Source: Plazaster borealis
Taxonomy: Eukaryota; Echinodermata; Asteroidea; Forcipulatida; Labidiasteridae
Assembly: GCA_021014325.1 (NCBI GenBank)
Contig: CM037472.1
Coordinates: forward strand, 27,138,039-27,202,038
Reading direction: 5' to 3'
Length of the DNA stretch: 64,000 bases
Positions 1-17,700 of the stretch are shown in pieces. Within the stretch, counting starts at the first letter, position 1; every line of letters starts with the position of its first letter. The position numbers and the translations under genes are program-made. The notes under the pieces are model-generated. The model did not search any database. It saw only the letters and a list, made by a program, of their open reading frames with translations, and was not told the origin of the DNA.

Positions 1-298
1 TTTGAAATGACATGTACTCAAGCTACATGTTTGAGAAAACATCCACTTCCTTGGTCAAATTTTGAACACACTAACCGACCCCTCACAAGTGTTCAACTTG
101 TTTCTGAATGAACAAGGAATGGGGAAATTACAAATTCTTATTGAAACAAGGATCGCAAAGGCAAAGACTCTGATGAAGGCAGTCTGTGTTAATTGCAGTA
201 CTCTTTGATAGAAACAATACAAGTGTGTCTTTGCATTAATTCTGGTTTATACGAGGTCTTCACAATTGTTTTGCCCACTTGGTACACAAATACTATAC

Positions 299-1729
299 CT
301 TTATTTCTATGTCTCCGACTTTGGCTGTTGATCGGATGATGGGTCGTCCAATGAGCGACGGGAAAATGTGAGCAGGGAAGTTGGATCCTGCATAGCCACA
401 TTTCACAAACTACAACAGGAAAGAAAGACTCAGTAAGATAAATTATTCAATTGTACAAATGTGGCATACAAGAATGGACAGGCTGCCACCATTGTTGGCT
501 CAATAGGAGGTAAGTCTGAGCATTCCAAGATTCCAGCATACCGTGGCAGATTATCAGCCGTGGCTTACTCCAGCTTACTACAAGACAACAACAAATCCCG
601 GTGCTTATTATGATATGAGAACCTTTGTTGTCTTTCCTCTGCCAGTCATTTCATTGTGGCAATGGTATCTTAAAAAGAAAACGATTAACTATACTCCAGA
701 GACAAGCTCCAAAAAGTTCTGGGCACGAAAAATTGTTCAGACCTGTTTTGGACCTGTCACAAGGAAATGGGTGAAAAATCAATCAAATCAATCAAATCAA
801 TCCAAAAGGTGAACAGGGATGTTATTTACGAAGCAGATTGTCTTCAAACCACTTTCTCAGCCAAATTCCAAACTTAATGTTTTACTATTTAGTTATTAAT
901 TGTTAAAATAACAAGTGACTTTAGATGCTGAAAAATTCATACTTGGGCCAATTATTTACTGTAATTAATTTTACTATATATGTACCCGTGCAGTACTTGC
1001 CTGCCAATTTTAGTTTACCATACAAGTAATAATCTTAACTTGAAACAGAAAATAGGGGAACATTGCGGTATCCGACTATCACTTTTTCACTTGTTATGAC
1101 AAAAAAAATTATAATCTAGGCTTATAAAATTGAATGCTTTGCTAGTAAACATTAAATTTCAGACCAGGCTCTTCAACGGACCGAATTCTCTCAAGTTTCA
1201 GACACAGCCTTCGCATTATAAATGAGAGAGAAGAATGCAAAATGATACTACTACAATACTACATTAACCACAAGATTCCTACATGAATCTGCTGGATCTT
1301 TATGGATTTGTTAAGTATGCAAATAATTGGTTTTATTTAAAAGAGAGTAAAGATCATCATGATTGTTAAAGTTTACATTTTGAAGCCAATTCAGTGGTCT
1401 GATTTACGAAATGTTGGTAATGAATTTATCACGAATGAACTCTTCATTCTTTTCTTCGTAATGTACTTTGTTACAATATTAGTGGGTGTCCTTCTATAAA
1501 ATTGTGAGTATTTAGATTTTTAAAGAACAAAATGAGCCACAACCTGGAGATTACAAGCAGTTTACTTCCTGTTTGATTTCATTAATTTTAGGGGATCATC
1601 TTCACTAATTTTGCCTCTAAAACATTTATTTGTGATTGAAGTTTCAACAAAAATTGACCTGTGGAAATAAAGAATACTTACTCCTGTACCGTTATCGCAA
1701 ACTACGACTTTTTTCCCTTGACTATCCAT
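299..1729 (-). CDS. ACTR2: Actin-related protein 2 (Arp2), 5' part of gene
   Basis: Two coding exons on the minus strand: exon 1 at 1729..1682 (16 codons, starts [16 protein letters not shown]) and exon 2 at 409..299 (37 codons, [20 protein letters not shown] and on to VGDIEIK). Both introns have GT/AG borders and join in phase 0. The 53 residues match the N-terminus of Arp2, including the actin-fold phosphate loop [13 protein letters not shown] and the GRPIIRST segment. Arp2 is a subunit of the seven-protein Arp2/3 complex that nucleates branched actin filaments in the cytoplasm. The remaining exons lie beyond the left edge; 1..298 is intron with no exon visible. The start is the only ATG at the head of the conserved N-terminus. 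It is divergent from NENF. Identification is confident because the family is very highly conserved. Confidence 0.93.
410..1681 (-). other. ACTR2 intron 1
   Basis: AT-rich intron between the first two Arp2 coding exons. It has a GTAAGT donor (reading on the minus strand at 1681) and a TTGTAG acceptor at 410-411. Small open frames inside show no protein-like composition. I see no RNA gene or recognisable element in it. Confidence 0.7.
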
Positions 1730-2092
1730 GATGGATGGTTGAAGATTGAGGATTTAGAGAAAATCCCTCCCCAGCTAGCTCTACAGAGTCCTAGATAGAC
1801 ACCGCCTCTCCCATAGCTTGACTAGGCTGGCACCTCTTCTTCTTCCGGCTTTGAGGTGAAACCTTTACCCCAGGTTTTGAAAACTTTCACGATATTTGAA
1901 TTACATTTTGGTCGATAGAAACGAGGTTGCCGGACAAATGTATGGTACCCAGTAACCTTGGACGATTACTATAGCTATAAACAAGCTGAGCGTCAGTCTA
2001 TTTTACAATCACAACATTTGAAACCTCCCCGGCCACACACGTACACCCGCACATCATTTATCACATCATTTATCACATCACAAAACCCAGCC
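1730..2092. promoter_or_regulatory. Divergent intergenic promoter region, ACTR2 / NENF
   Basis: About 360 bp separate the start codons of the oppositely oriented ACTR2 and NENF genes, so both promoters must lie here or in the 5' UTRs. A TATAAA match sits at 1976..1981 in the NENF direction, about 110 bp before its ATG. A short tandem (ATCATTTATCAC twice) lies just upstream of the NENF ATG. The promoter role is inferred from gene arrangement. Confidence 0.6.
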
Positions 2093-6347
<4,255 letters not shown>

Positions 6348-6615
6348 CGAAACATCTCCATCTGATCACAATTGCCTTAATTTTGCAAAGTACAAATAAC
6401 CACATTAAAAATTGATCAATTTAAATGTACCTGCTACAGTGTTGGTGTTCATTTTCAAGTGGGGAAAAATCTAAATACAATTTATTTTTGTAAGGATACA
6501 CTTTTTAAGGCTGAAACTTTGACAGGGTGGATTCTGTAGTTTCTACAGCAGACATTCAACTAAAACCTGCACTGCCTGTGAATGTTAAATGTATTCTTAC
6601 GTTCAAGACCTCAGG

Positions 6616-6797
6616 ACCCAATTTTAAAGAGCCACTTAAGCATAACAAGTAGCTAAGCACAGCAACATTATTCTTACCAGCCAAAATACCATGTATTATT
6701 TGACATTTTTTACTGGTATCCTACCACACATTTTTGCTAATAAGAACACCGTTAAGCAATATTTTCTGCTTAAGCAGCTCTATGAAATATTGGGCCT
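6616..6797. repeat. GGGCCCAATT-family palindromic MITE copy
   Basis: Divergent copy of the about 190-bp family, with inverted ends around CTTAAGCA and TGCTTAAGCAG, and the internal marker GCCAAAATACCATGT followed by ACTGGTATCCT. Lies in the 3' flank of NENF. Confidence 0.7.
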
Positions 6798-6919
6798 GTT
6801 TTTTACAGTTAATGGCAAACTTAAGTTTAGGAAACTTATGCGTAACTCTGGGGGGATATCTGTGTGTGCGTGTGTCCCCCCCATTTGAAATCTGTACTTT
6901 TGAGACTTAAAATTGTCTG

Positions 6920-6925
6920 AATAAA
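6920..6925 (+). terminator. Candidate polyadenylation signal for NENF
   Basis: AATAAA about 570 bp after the NENF stop codon, in a suitable AT/T-rich context. Cleavage is not demonstrated. Confidence 0.45.
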
Positions 6926-8760
6926 AAGTTCAATTTGATTAGCTTTTATGTAGTATTTTCAGTGTTTTTAAAATATTTTTCTACTACGTGCAGTTTATAT
7001 ATTTGTTGTTACCGCCACGATAGATCATCTTAAGAAAAAGTAAATGGCATAGAAAGCACTGAAAGGGGGCTTGTTTAAAAATGCAAACGGAAACTACGGT
7101 TTTAATTCGCCTCAAGTTCCCTCGTATAAAAAAATGGTAAAACCCCCTAAAATGTTACCCTAGTTCAGCGCTGCTTCAACTGCAATTCGACCACAGGTCT
7201 TCGTGTTGGGAAAATAATAAAGTCTACCTGGTGAAGGGGCTACAGATAAATTAGTTAACAGAAATAATATTACTATTTTTGTATAATTTGTACTTTTATA
7301 CACTTTCTGATAGTACTCAATATTTATACAGCACTTTATCTACAGATGTAACAAAACTCATATGAACGACAGGTATGCTAATGTTTGAGTTATGAGACCC
7401 GTTTGTATGGCACCTCAAAGGTTTACAAGTTACTGCTGTGCAATCTGCTGTCAACCATTCTAAATCTGCTGCCAAGTCTACTGTGAGTAATCTTTGGTGG
7501 AAAATCACTTTTGTGTGTACATTTGTACATTTCACTAATCCTTTAAATGACTGCATGCTCTGTGATTTAAAGGTATCGTACACGTTTGGTAATGACTCAA
7601 AACAAATATTGGCATAAAAACTTACTTGGTAGCAAGCAACGGAGAGCTGTTGATAGTATAAAATATTGTAGGAAACGACTCCCTCTGAAGAATGTGGTTT
7701 TTGAGAAAGAGGTAATTTCTCACTAAAATAATAAAAACTTTGTGCAAGAAGTTTTTATTCCTATCTGAAAGCACACACATTTGTACAACAAGGGTTTTTT
7801 TCTTTCATCATTTTCTTGCAACTTCGATGACCAAATGAGCCCAAATTTTCACAGGCTAGTTATTTTATGCATATGTTGGGATACACCAAGTGAGAACACT
7901 GGTTTGACAATTACCAAACGTGTACAGGGCCTTTAATATGCATACACATTTTTGATATGATAAGAATATGACTTGTTTTATTTTGTTCTCAGAAAACTTG
8001 TATGAAGGATTAAAAAAGGTACCATGGTGCTGAAAACTGGAAACAATTTGTTGTTTATTAACGCATGTGGTCTATTCTTATTTGTATAATTGAAAGGAAA
8101 TAATCAATTTGAAGTGAACATTCGTCCCAACTGCCCATTGGTGCACCCAGAACATTGTTATTGGTTGGGCTTATTATAGAAACAAACTGCTTACAAAAAG
8201 GGGGGCTCATAGTTAAGTGTGCAATAAAACCACATATATTAATACAGACCAGAAGGTTTGTGGGTGTGCTAAAATTGCCCATCCTCTTTCTTGTCTTTCT
8301 TTATCGCTTTTGGGGTGTATTTTTTCTCCCTTCACTTTTGTACCTGATTTCTCGGCCAGGCTCTTAAGGGAGAGGGAACCCAACCCTTAGGTGCATCATT
8401 GCAGGTCCTTGCTCTATGATGGCACGTTATTTTCAGCGTCACAAAGAGCATCGAAGAGTTAACCTTGTTTGCAAAATATTCTGTCTAGTCCACCCGATGG
8501 TTTACCCTAAACCACAGACATTAATAAAACTTGTACCAGTATGTACCACATAATAGTCTGTGATATGTATGTGTGTGACCGCCCCCTCCCCCACCCGTCC
8601 GCACCGTGTAGATAAATGACGATAAATCAGATGCAGCGCCCTCTGTAGTTGAATTACCACACACCATCTAGTTTTGTTTTTGTGCAAGCATGGAGTATGT
8701 AGGAAGGAATGTCCCACGCAATCGCGATGCAATAGATTGTTCGTAAAACGCCGACAAAAA
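6926..8760. other. Intergenic stretch NENF to selenoprotein L
   Basis: No gene recognised. About 7290..7500 resembles a dispersed repeat (CAGCACTTTATCTAC, then a stretch recurring near 62290..62420), and 7567..7936 is a TTAAAGG-family MITE. The promoter of the selenoprotein L gene must lie towards the right end; I see no clear TATA box. Confidence 0.6.
7567..7936. mobile_element. TTAAAGG-family MITE copy
   Basis: Inverted ends TTAAAGGTATCGTACACGTT and AACGTGTACAGGGCCTTTAA enclose about 320 bp without coding potential. The interior matches the 23219..23597 copy in inverted orientation. Confidence 0.8.
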
Positions 8761-11700
8761 ATGACTTCGGAAATGTTTTCAAATGTTGACAAAGCTCAAG
8801 TACTGGATGCTTTGAGCAATGTTACTGAAAAAGTCACGGGTCTTCTCAACACAGCAAAACAGCGAGCACAAGGTCTCTTTCTTAAACTATTTCTTTCGTA
8901 TTTATCGTAGCTTTACGTGTCGATTTGTTTATTTTTTCATCCATTAATTAATAATAATATGACATTATTTTTATGAATAATGAATATGATTGATAATACG
9001 ATAATCGTAACCCTCGATCCTCAAGTGCTACGATACAATTATTGTACCATAATGACTGTATTAGGGTTGCGACTTATCTGCTAGTTTTGTGACCGTCGTA
9101 GGCGTATTTTAGGCTTTAGCATGTTTAGCCAACATGGCCAACAAACTCATGCGCCAACTTGAACTTGGCCACATGATGAGTGTGGCTATCCGCTATAGGC
9201 TAGTGTGTTGGTCCATAGTACCATTTCCTTCCTCCATGGTCACACTGCTAGGGCCATGGAGCTATCTAGCGACTTTTTCCAGTCCGAGTTACCTGGACCC
9301 AACAACGCTTTTTTAACATTGGAAATTATCTGGTGTGTAAAAAAAGAGCTGTTTGTTGGGTCCAGTAATAACTAGGACTAGTCTAGACTAGTACTACCAT
9401 ATTTTCCTTCCTCCATGCTACTACTACTCTAGTCTAGGACTAGAGTAGGAGGAGCTAGGCCTAAAATAAGCCCTGGCCTTCTCAGCTCCTGCACATGTGT
9501 CCTAGTTCAGTCATCCTCCCGACAGTTGCAGGCCGGAGGGAGGATGGAGGGTTACGATTATTGCAACTAATCGTGTCAGCCTATAGGGTCTATAGTTTAA
9601 ATCTCTTGTGATTATCTAAATTATGCAAATTTATGTGAATTTATAATTATTACATGTCTGTTAGAATGCATGCTGATCTTCATCATTCCTGCCTGATGAA
9701 GCGGACTTGAGTGTAGAGAAATTGACAGATAAATTACTCTGGCTTTAAAATTCACAAATATTCCCCAACTGTATAAATGATAATTAATTTTAAATTGTTG
9801 CAGAACACTTATTTGATAGCACAGAATTATTTACAATTCATCGTGTACCTCAGGTTAAAATAATTTGATGAGAGAATGCATTGAACCTCAGCCAGAGGAG
9901 AACAGTCGTGTTGGCGTGGTGGTATCTCAGATCTTCCCTCCCCTTCCACCTAGCACCTCTTGGACCCCGGTTGGAATCCCATTTAGGGGGAACTATGTGG
10001 ATTGGGTTTTCAGTCCCTTCCCGATTGTGTGTGTGTGTAAGTTGTTTTGCGTTAGCCAACTCGCTGGCAAATGCAGCATGGACCATACACTTTTGTAACC
10101 AGTGTAATACCCGATGCGTGGGTACCATTCAGAATCAGAAATCAGACAAATCTTGGAACCATGGTCTTGATGTCGTTCGTGCTTTGAATAAAGACCAAAC
10201 TAACCTTTGCAGTGTGTGCGTGAGAGAACAGGTTCATTATAAGCAACATGGCGCTAGCTAGGCCAAGTCAAAGTCATCATAGTTTCTGTTTATAAAATAA
10301 TATTATTTGTTGTGGTCTCAATGGGTTTCGGGTGTCAAGTTCGAGACATTGACAGATGAAACCGAGACCGAGACAATTCCTCCTGAGACCGAGACCAGCC
10401 CTCCCAAGACCGAGACTTTTGCAGGCTGAGACTGAGAACGAGACAGAGACCACAAAAAAGGTCTCAAAACGGTGTCGAAACTGAGACCAGGTCGCGAGAT
10501 CTACAACTCTGATTGCCATAATGCCATTATCACCATTATACAGTACTTACAGTGACTGGTACTAGAATTACTATAATTATAAGTATTGTAAGTATAAGTA
10601 ATGTAAGTGTAATCCAAAACTTGGTCCGACCCCAATGGCATTTAATCACTCCTTTTTTGGAAATTCAATATCTGGCTATTGCATCACAGCAAACCCCTAG
10701 CAGGGAGCTGCCAGGTCTCTTGGAAATGTCCATTGCCCAATCAGCAAGAAAGTGATTAATTTTTGGTCCAATTTACTTGAACCAGATCTTTTGTTCTATG
10801 GTTTGATAAAAATATGATAAACGTATTTTAATGGCAAACATAGTAAAGTACAACATCCAAACAAAAGACCAAAGTACAAAACAAGTTGTAAATGGAAGTC
10901 AGTTATCAATTGCGTCATGGTTAAACTGGACTGATTACACACATGGAAATGTTCGGTGTACTTTATGAGCAGTTTAACCTAAAAATATAAATTACATAAT
11001 CACAATGACTGCGTGGAAAGGGGAATATAGTGATGAGTAGAGTGCTGTTACAGGAAATCAAGATGATAAGGTTCGGGTAATTTTGTTTGGCCAAATTAAT
11101 ATCCTTAAAAAGAAGTAGAATAAAACTTTTCCAAAGCTTGGTAACTGAATTTGTTTTTGTTTTTATTTGACTGTCTTTTCAAATCTTCTTGCTGCTCTGA
11201 GCTTTAGAATAGGTCCTGTACATACCTGAAACTTTTCAATTTTTCCATCCATGGCAAATGTATGACGTTCTTCTGTCACATTTGGTCACAATATCCTTAT
11301 AACTAACAATGTCGTGAACCAATGTAAAACTAGGTGAAAGAGAGATCTAGGTGTATTGTCTAGAGCGAGTTATCTGACAAGATCTAACTAGTACAATGTA
11401 TGGTAATGTTCACAGCTCACAGCTTTAAGCTGGAATGACAACCCAAACTCTATGAGCTGTGGTTATCAAAGCAGGGCTCAAAATTTACACTGGACTGCAG
11501 GCCAGAGGCCAGTGAATTTAGTGTCGGGGGCCAGAAAAATCACCACTGGACAAGTCCAGCAGTCTTGTGTTTTTCAATTGAATAGTTATACCTCACTGTG
11601 TATAATATCTTTTTATATAGACAACTGATGTTCAATGTTGACTTTGAGTCTGATAAATACCTTTCAATTCTGGTGAGTATCGAAGGATACTCACCCAAAG

Positions 11701-14700
11701 AACAAAATGAGATAAATTTTCTGTTCAAATATATACAGTTAACATATTAAACTGTGTGGAAAGTTTTTCGCATTATGATTCTGGTCTTGTAAAAAATGGT
11801 CCAGTAAAAGTTTTTAGCTACAAGCCCAATGGTCTTGTAAATTTTCCCACCACATTCAAGCCCTGCACAGCTCAACAAAATCTTACCGCAATTCCCTAAA
11901 TTTGGCCCATATTACTTGTGTGTTAAAGACAAAGTATTGATAACTGTCAGGGGGAGAAATTAATTTGTTTCAATATTAGAGTTCACTCATTAACTCTCGG
12001 CGTACTCTCCAGCCCAACTGGCTCTTGCCACAAAATTCCACAGGAGATCTAGACTGTGTGGAGACTAAGTCCACAGTACACAAGCCATGATTATTGACTT
12101 TCCACACAATACCAACTGTACAAACAGAATAAACTCATGCACCCAATGCTAGCCTAGAAGGTACACTGTATGGTACTTTATGGAAGTCTGTAGTTCCAGT
12201 GTTTAGGAGGGTTAAATTATTCATACCGATCCTCCAGAGAAATGTTCACGTCTGAAATACCAGAAAAGGCTTTTGAAGATCCCACTAAACTACCTATGGC
12301 TTATTTCAATTACCTCAATAAAAAAAGCATGATGCAAACTGACTGAAATCCTTGACAAATATGAACAAATTGTTGTTGTTTTCACTAAAACGTGACCACT
12401 GATTTTGATGAAATGTTCACCAGTTGTTTCTGTTTGGTTTGTTTGATTGAAAGGTTGGTGGGGAGAGCCATGAACCAAATAAAATAATATATGTACAATC
12501 CCTATAACCATACTATTTTCCTGTGAACAGATTCAGTACAGCAGTTTGCACAAACTGACGTGAACGCTCTTGGAGCAAGCATTGGTATATATGCAGATGC
12601 ATTCTTAAGGTAAATATATAGTGAACTACATTTCACTTAGAAAAGAAAACATCAATTTTGGAATGATTAAACATTTTTTACAGTGTCTGTTGTGAACAAA
12701 GAAAGAAAACTGCTATACTGTTTACTCTTACAGGTTGGGTGTCACAACACGAAAGGCTTTTGATTCTGTTCTTCGCCATCACCTTAAATACCAAGATGTA
12801 CAGAATGCTGTTCATGAACTTGATGAATTGGAGGTAAGAAAAACTTATTCTCAGAGTGATTGGAATTCAAAAATTTAGTCACACATGTCCACAAATTTAC
12901 ACTTGGAGGCCAGAGGTTTTAGCGTCGGGCCAGTAAAATCATGATCGTACAAGTCAGGTGGTCTTGTGTTTTTCAACTGAATAACAATAACTCACTGTGT
13001 AATATCTTGAACGAAAACAAATTATGTTAAAAATCAAACGTTGATTTTTAGTCTGAATAATATATTTCGGTAAGACAAATGAGATTAATCTTCTCATATT
13101 GCTTATTGAAATAAAAATGTTGGGCCTATACATTATAAAATATTCAGAAAGTTTTTATCTTTTTGATTTAGGTCTTGTAGAATAATTTTGGCATGTGCGT
13201 CCTGTTCAAGTGCCTGAAAGTTTCAATTGGATTGCCGGCCTAACAGTTCACAGAGTGCTGATTGACAGTGTTATCAGGAAATGTATGTTTTTATGTCATG
13301 AAACCCTTTGAGACATGTTCAGCTTCCTTGTCTGCCATTTGAAGGGGCAAATATCACATTAAATGTTAGTAACAATCTTGGAACTTATATAATGATTCCA
13401 ACAGCTCGGCAACAATCACCCTTACATTAGTCCAGCAGTAGTACACTGATTTATTTTTGTAAGATGCCATCTGTTTACACTTTGTCACAATAATTTGCAG
13501 ACGGACTGGAATGTCTTCCTTAAAAAAACAGACTCCCAGCTTGCTAAGGATAAATCCCAATCTAAGCTTCATATAGGCTTACCGGGACCATGTGACATTG
13601 AAATTAAAGATGCAAGAACTGGCTGGTAAGTGGTATTAATTTGTACCTCAGACTTTTTAATTTAAAACAAATCTCTTTATAGAACAGATTTTCTCTGACA
13701 GTCAAATAATTTTCTGAACAATACATAATGTTATAAAGGATGGCATAACTGTGTCATAGGCCTGGTGCTGATTTCACAAAGAGCTAAGATTGATCTTAAA
13801 TGGGATTCAATCTCAATTGCTTAGCAAAGTGTGATGTCACAATACAAATCACTATGGCAATACTGACAAGTCATCTAAAGATGAATCTTAGTGCTTTGTG
13901 AAATCGACCCCTGGGCCCAATTTTATAGAGATGCTTAAGCACAAAAAATAGCTAAACACAAAAAAATTGTGCTTACGAGATTAAGGTTACCAGCCAAAAT
14001 GCCGTGTCCTATGCACCTTTTTTAACTGGTATCGTGCTCGTTTTTGCTCGGCAGAAAATGATTAAGCAACATTTTCTGCTTAACGCAATATTTTCTATGA
14101 AATTATGCCCTGATTTCAAGATGTTTGAATTTTTAAAAGAACACACCCACTATATTTACCATGAGATGAAAGCAGTTATGCAGGAATGCTGATGATTAAA
14201 ATCAAATCAATACTTTGCCAATGAGGAAATAACACTAGATTGGATGGCACGTAACATGATGTTGAAAAATAACGTTTCATTATTTCCCCATGCAATTCAT
14301 GTGCATAAGAACAAGCATGGGGATTTCCTAAAGCTAAAGAGTAAGTGAAGGTCTTAAAGGGTCTGAATACGTTTGGTAGTTTGAACCCATTATTTTTTTC
14401 AACCCTATATAGTTGTAGATATATACCATAAAACTAACCTGTGAAAATTTCATTTCAAAAGGTGGAAGCGTTTTTTGAGATATTGCCGAAAAATCTTGAG
14501 CGGTTATGTCCACGCAGGAAGAATAATCTGCAATTGGATTACACAATCTGAGATACGTTACTGCAGTAACGCTTCTCATATTAACATTTTTGGGGATAAA
14601 ACTTTATATCTTTTTCCATAACTGCAATACTTTGGAGGGAAAAGTTTCTCTAAATGCATTATACTGTCCAAAGCTGCTGTACTTCTTATTAATATATTTT

Positions 14701-17700
14701 TGTTGCCATTCATTTTCAGAGTCATTACCAAACGTATAATCCTTTGGTAAGCCAAGCCTTGAAAATTACCTTTGTCAGAATTCTTGGTTGTGAGCTTTTA
14801 TATTTTGAACTTTTGAAAAACAGTTTAACGCGTTTGGGAAACCTCCTTAGTAAGGGCCATCTCATTTTTGTCCTTCTACGACACTTTGCCTGACTACCGT
14901 GACGTGACCACGTGGCTGATCTCCAGAAGCGTGCTCAGGAGGTGTCCAGGTACGGAGGTCACGTCGTGGTTATCTCTTTCGGCCCACAAGAGGGCGCCAT
15001 GAACTGGTTGGATCAAACGGGGTGTACATTTGACATGTTTCTGGATGCAGATCGCCTGGTGGGTATTCTGTGTGTATGAGGTTACAATTATTGGCATCAT
15101 CAATCCACATTTCATATTCATCAGACTCACTTGGTCCCGAAGAAATTTTACACCAGAACAAATAAAATTACATTAATGCAGAACTATAAGCATTGTTATA
15201 ATTTTACAGCTTAGAGGAAATTCAGTTCATTTCAATTCAATCATTACTGTAAAGGAAGTTTAGTCAACAGTTAACAAATTAGGTTCAAAATATATTTGGT
15301 TTGAAAAGGTATACTTAACTAATCATCTCAAGACATGTGCTTGTTTTTTTGAGAAGCGAAATATATGTAACTATGTGCTTTTCAACAGTGTCTTTCAACA
15401 GGAGTGTGATTTCTCTGTTTATTTCCTAATTCAAGGATTTTCTCAAAATCTCATTGAATCTTTAAATTGTCTTTAAAAAAAGATGTAAATCAATCACCAA
15501 AGGGAGAAATAAATAGTCCATATTGTGTCCAAACCTGTAGTTTTGTATTTCTGGTGATGCACAGAGTCTGTAAACCTCCCGAATTGTAACATCTGGGAGG
15601 TTCTGGGTCTAGAATGAAGGGAGAACCCAGGCAAAATCTCACCCCTGTTTCATTTCCCTTTATGGTTTTTCTTCAATGTACCATGTCAAATGTAGATCTA
15701 TACCGCTATGGGTCTTGGCATCTCCATAGCTAAAGTATGGAACATAGCCACCATGATGTACTATGCTGACACGAAGGCAATGGGTAGGGTCCTTCCCTCA
15801 GTGGCAGAAAACATCAAGGATGATCCGCTTCAGGTTAGTCATACTGGCGTTTCTTTTTCCTTTGAACTGTCTATAATTTGGGGGGGGGGAAAGAAAATTC
15901 ACAATGTTGTTTTTTTCAGTTGATGATGATTTGGTTCCAAACAGTTGACCTTTATGGTCTTTGCAAATGTGTAGTAATAGTTTCATGGTTCAATCCTTAT
16001 AGCTGATCAGAATATTTTTATAGTCTTTCTAAATGGTTTTTTTAAACATTATTTCAACTACAATTATCAAGTAATTAACCACAAGGGAAAGTGACTGGGA
16101 AAATTTTAAATAATTTGGGATTTAATGAAGAAAAATTGACTAGAGAAGGATTTGAACCAACAACCTCCGGATTAATGTGCCGGCACTCTACCAACTGAGC
16201 TATCTAGCCCTATGTTGGCAGTCTTCCTATTTTGTCAATATCGTTGTTCGGGGCTGCCAGTCAACTTCATTTAGATTCCAGAAGTATGATTTATCATGTT
16301 TTAGAGTATTTATTCATATGAGTTTTACGACATTGCATTGTGGGGTATTAATGTATATTCAGTTTCCGGTAACACCATGTGTATCTACATGTACTTAGCT
16401 GTGGAGATTGTTCTTGAGAACTTGTCTTGTTAATTATTTCGTAGATTTCGGAATTCGTGAGACTACTTAGTCTCAGAACCGTTTCAGAACTGTCTACCTA
16501 GAACTGTCCTGCTTGTTAAGTACTACCTTGGGAAGTAGGAAATCAGCAGGAACTACAACTTTCACTTAGTGGATAAAGGGGACTTCTTATTGGTCCCAAC
16601 ATTTTGACGTGCCTGCTGTAGTCATTGTCGGGAGACAAAACAAAAACCAACAGCTGTTTTTGAAGTTACAAACCCTCCTACATTTCTGAGTTAAGCTCTC
16701 TTACTTGATTAATAATTACAACTAAGACATTGTTATGCCATAATAATTAGTTTAAGTATTTGTCTCTTCATGATTTATTCATGTTACCATTTTTGATGTC
16801 TCGATAGAGGTTTTTGATTACACAGTTCTGTGTTTTCTTCTTTTGGACAGATGGGCGGAAATCTTGTTCTGGATCGTCACGGTAACACTTTATTAATACA
16901 TTGCAGTAAAACACCGCCTGACAGACCAACAGTTGACACGCTGATAGATATTTTAAAGGTTTGTTGTTCTCTACCATTGCACCCTAGTTTATTAACAGTC
17001 TCAAAATAAAACTTGGTGTCAGCCATATAACAACCACAAGGTGTTCTGGAAACGGAGATTGGGGTAGCCTTCTCAAACTTACTGTACCTAGTTGATGGCG
17101 ATCAAAAACTCATAAAATCATAAAACCGATATAAATATTCCCTTGAAAACATTTCTTTCAAAATTTAACAGGGTATGATGGGCATTGGTTTTTGGACAAA
17201 TATAACGAATTCCTTTCCTGTAGTATACAAAATAAATTAGTAAAAATTACTTAATTGTCACGTTTTCTGAACGGAACTACTGGTTTATGTTTTTTATTAG
17301 ATTTTCCATACGGTTTAGAAAATAAACATTTTGTAGTTTGTAAAGTGAATATATCTCATGACGCTATGTACTAGCCAAGTTTATCAAAATCAAGCTTGCA
17401 AAACCTCTGACGCATGAGATCAGAAGTGAACAATCCTCGCCCGTAAAATTTGTCGCAAGGAATCTTGTTTTTTGGGGCGGATCATGTGAAAAGGGCTTAA
17501 AGGTATTGTACACTTTTGGTAACAGCTCAAAATCAGTGTCCACATTTTGTGTGATTCAACATATGCATGAACAAACAAACCTGTGAAAGTTTGAGCTTAA
17601 TTGGTCATCGAGGTCATGAGAAAATAGTGAAAAGAGACCTTTGTGTTTTCTGTTTTTCAAACATAGATTTTTTTATTGCGCATGATAAAAACTGATGTTG

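Noticed and set aside
9865..10261. Overlapping open frames of up to 126 codons near 9.9-10.2 kb
   Set aside because: They lie in a tRNA-derived SINE with copies elsewhere; the frames are not shared between copies.
14891..14902. In-frame TGA codons as evidence of a pseudogene or sequencing error
   Set aside because: All exons are otherwise open and in phase, the two TGAs have the UxxU spacing, and a SECIS follows the stop.
16140..16210. tRNA genes on the minus strand (also near 44000, 48340, 57540 and 57760)
   Set aside because: A- and B-box-like parts exist but acceptor stems do not close, and the blocks repeat with SINE bodies attached.
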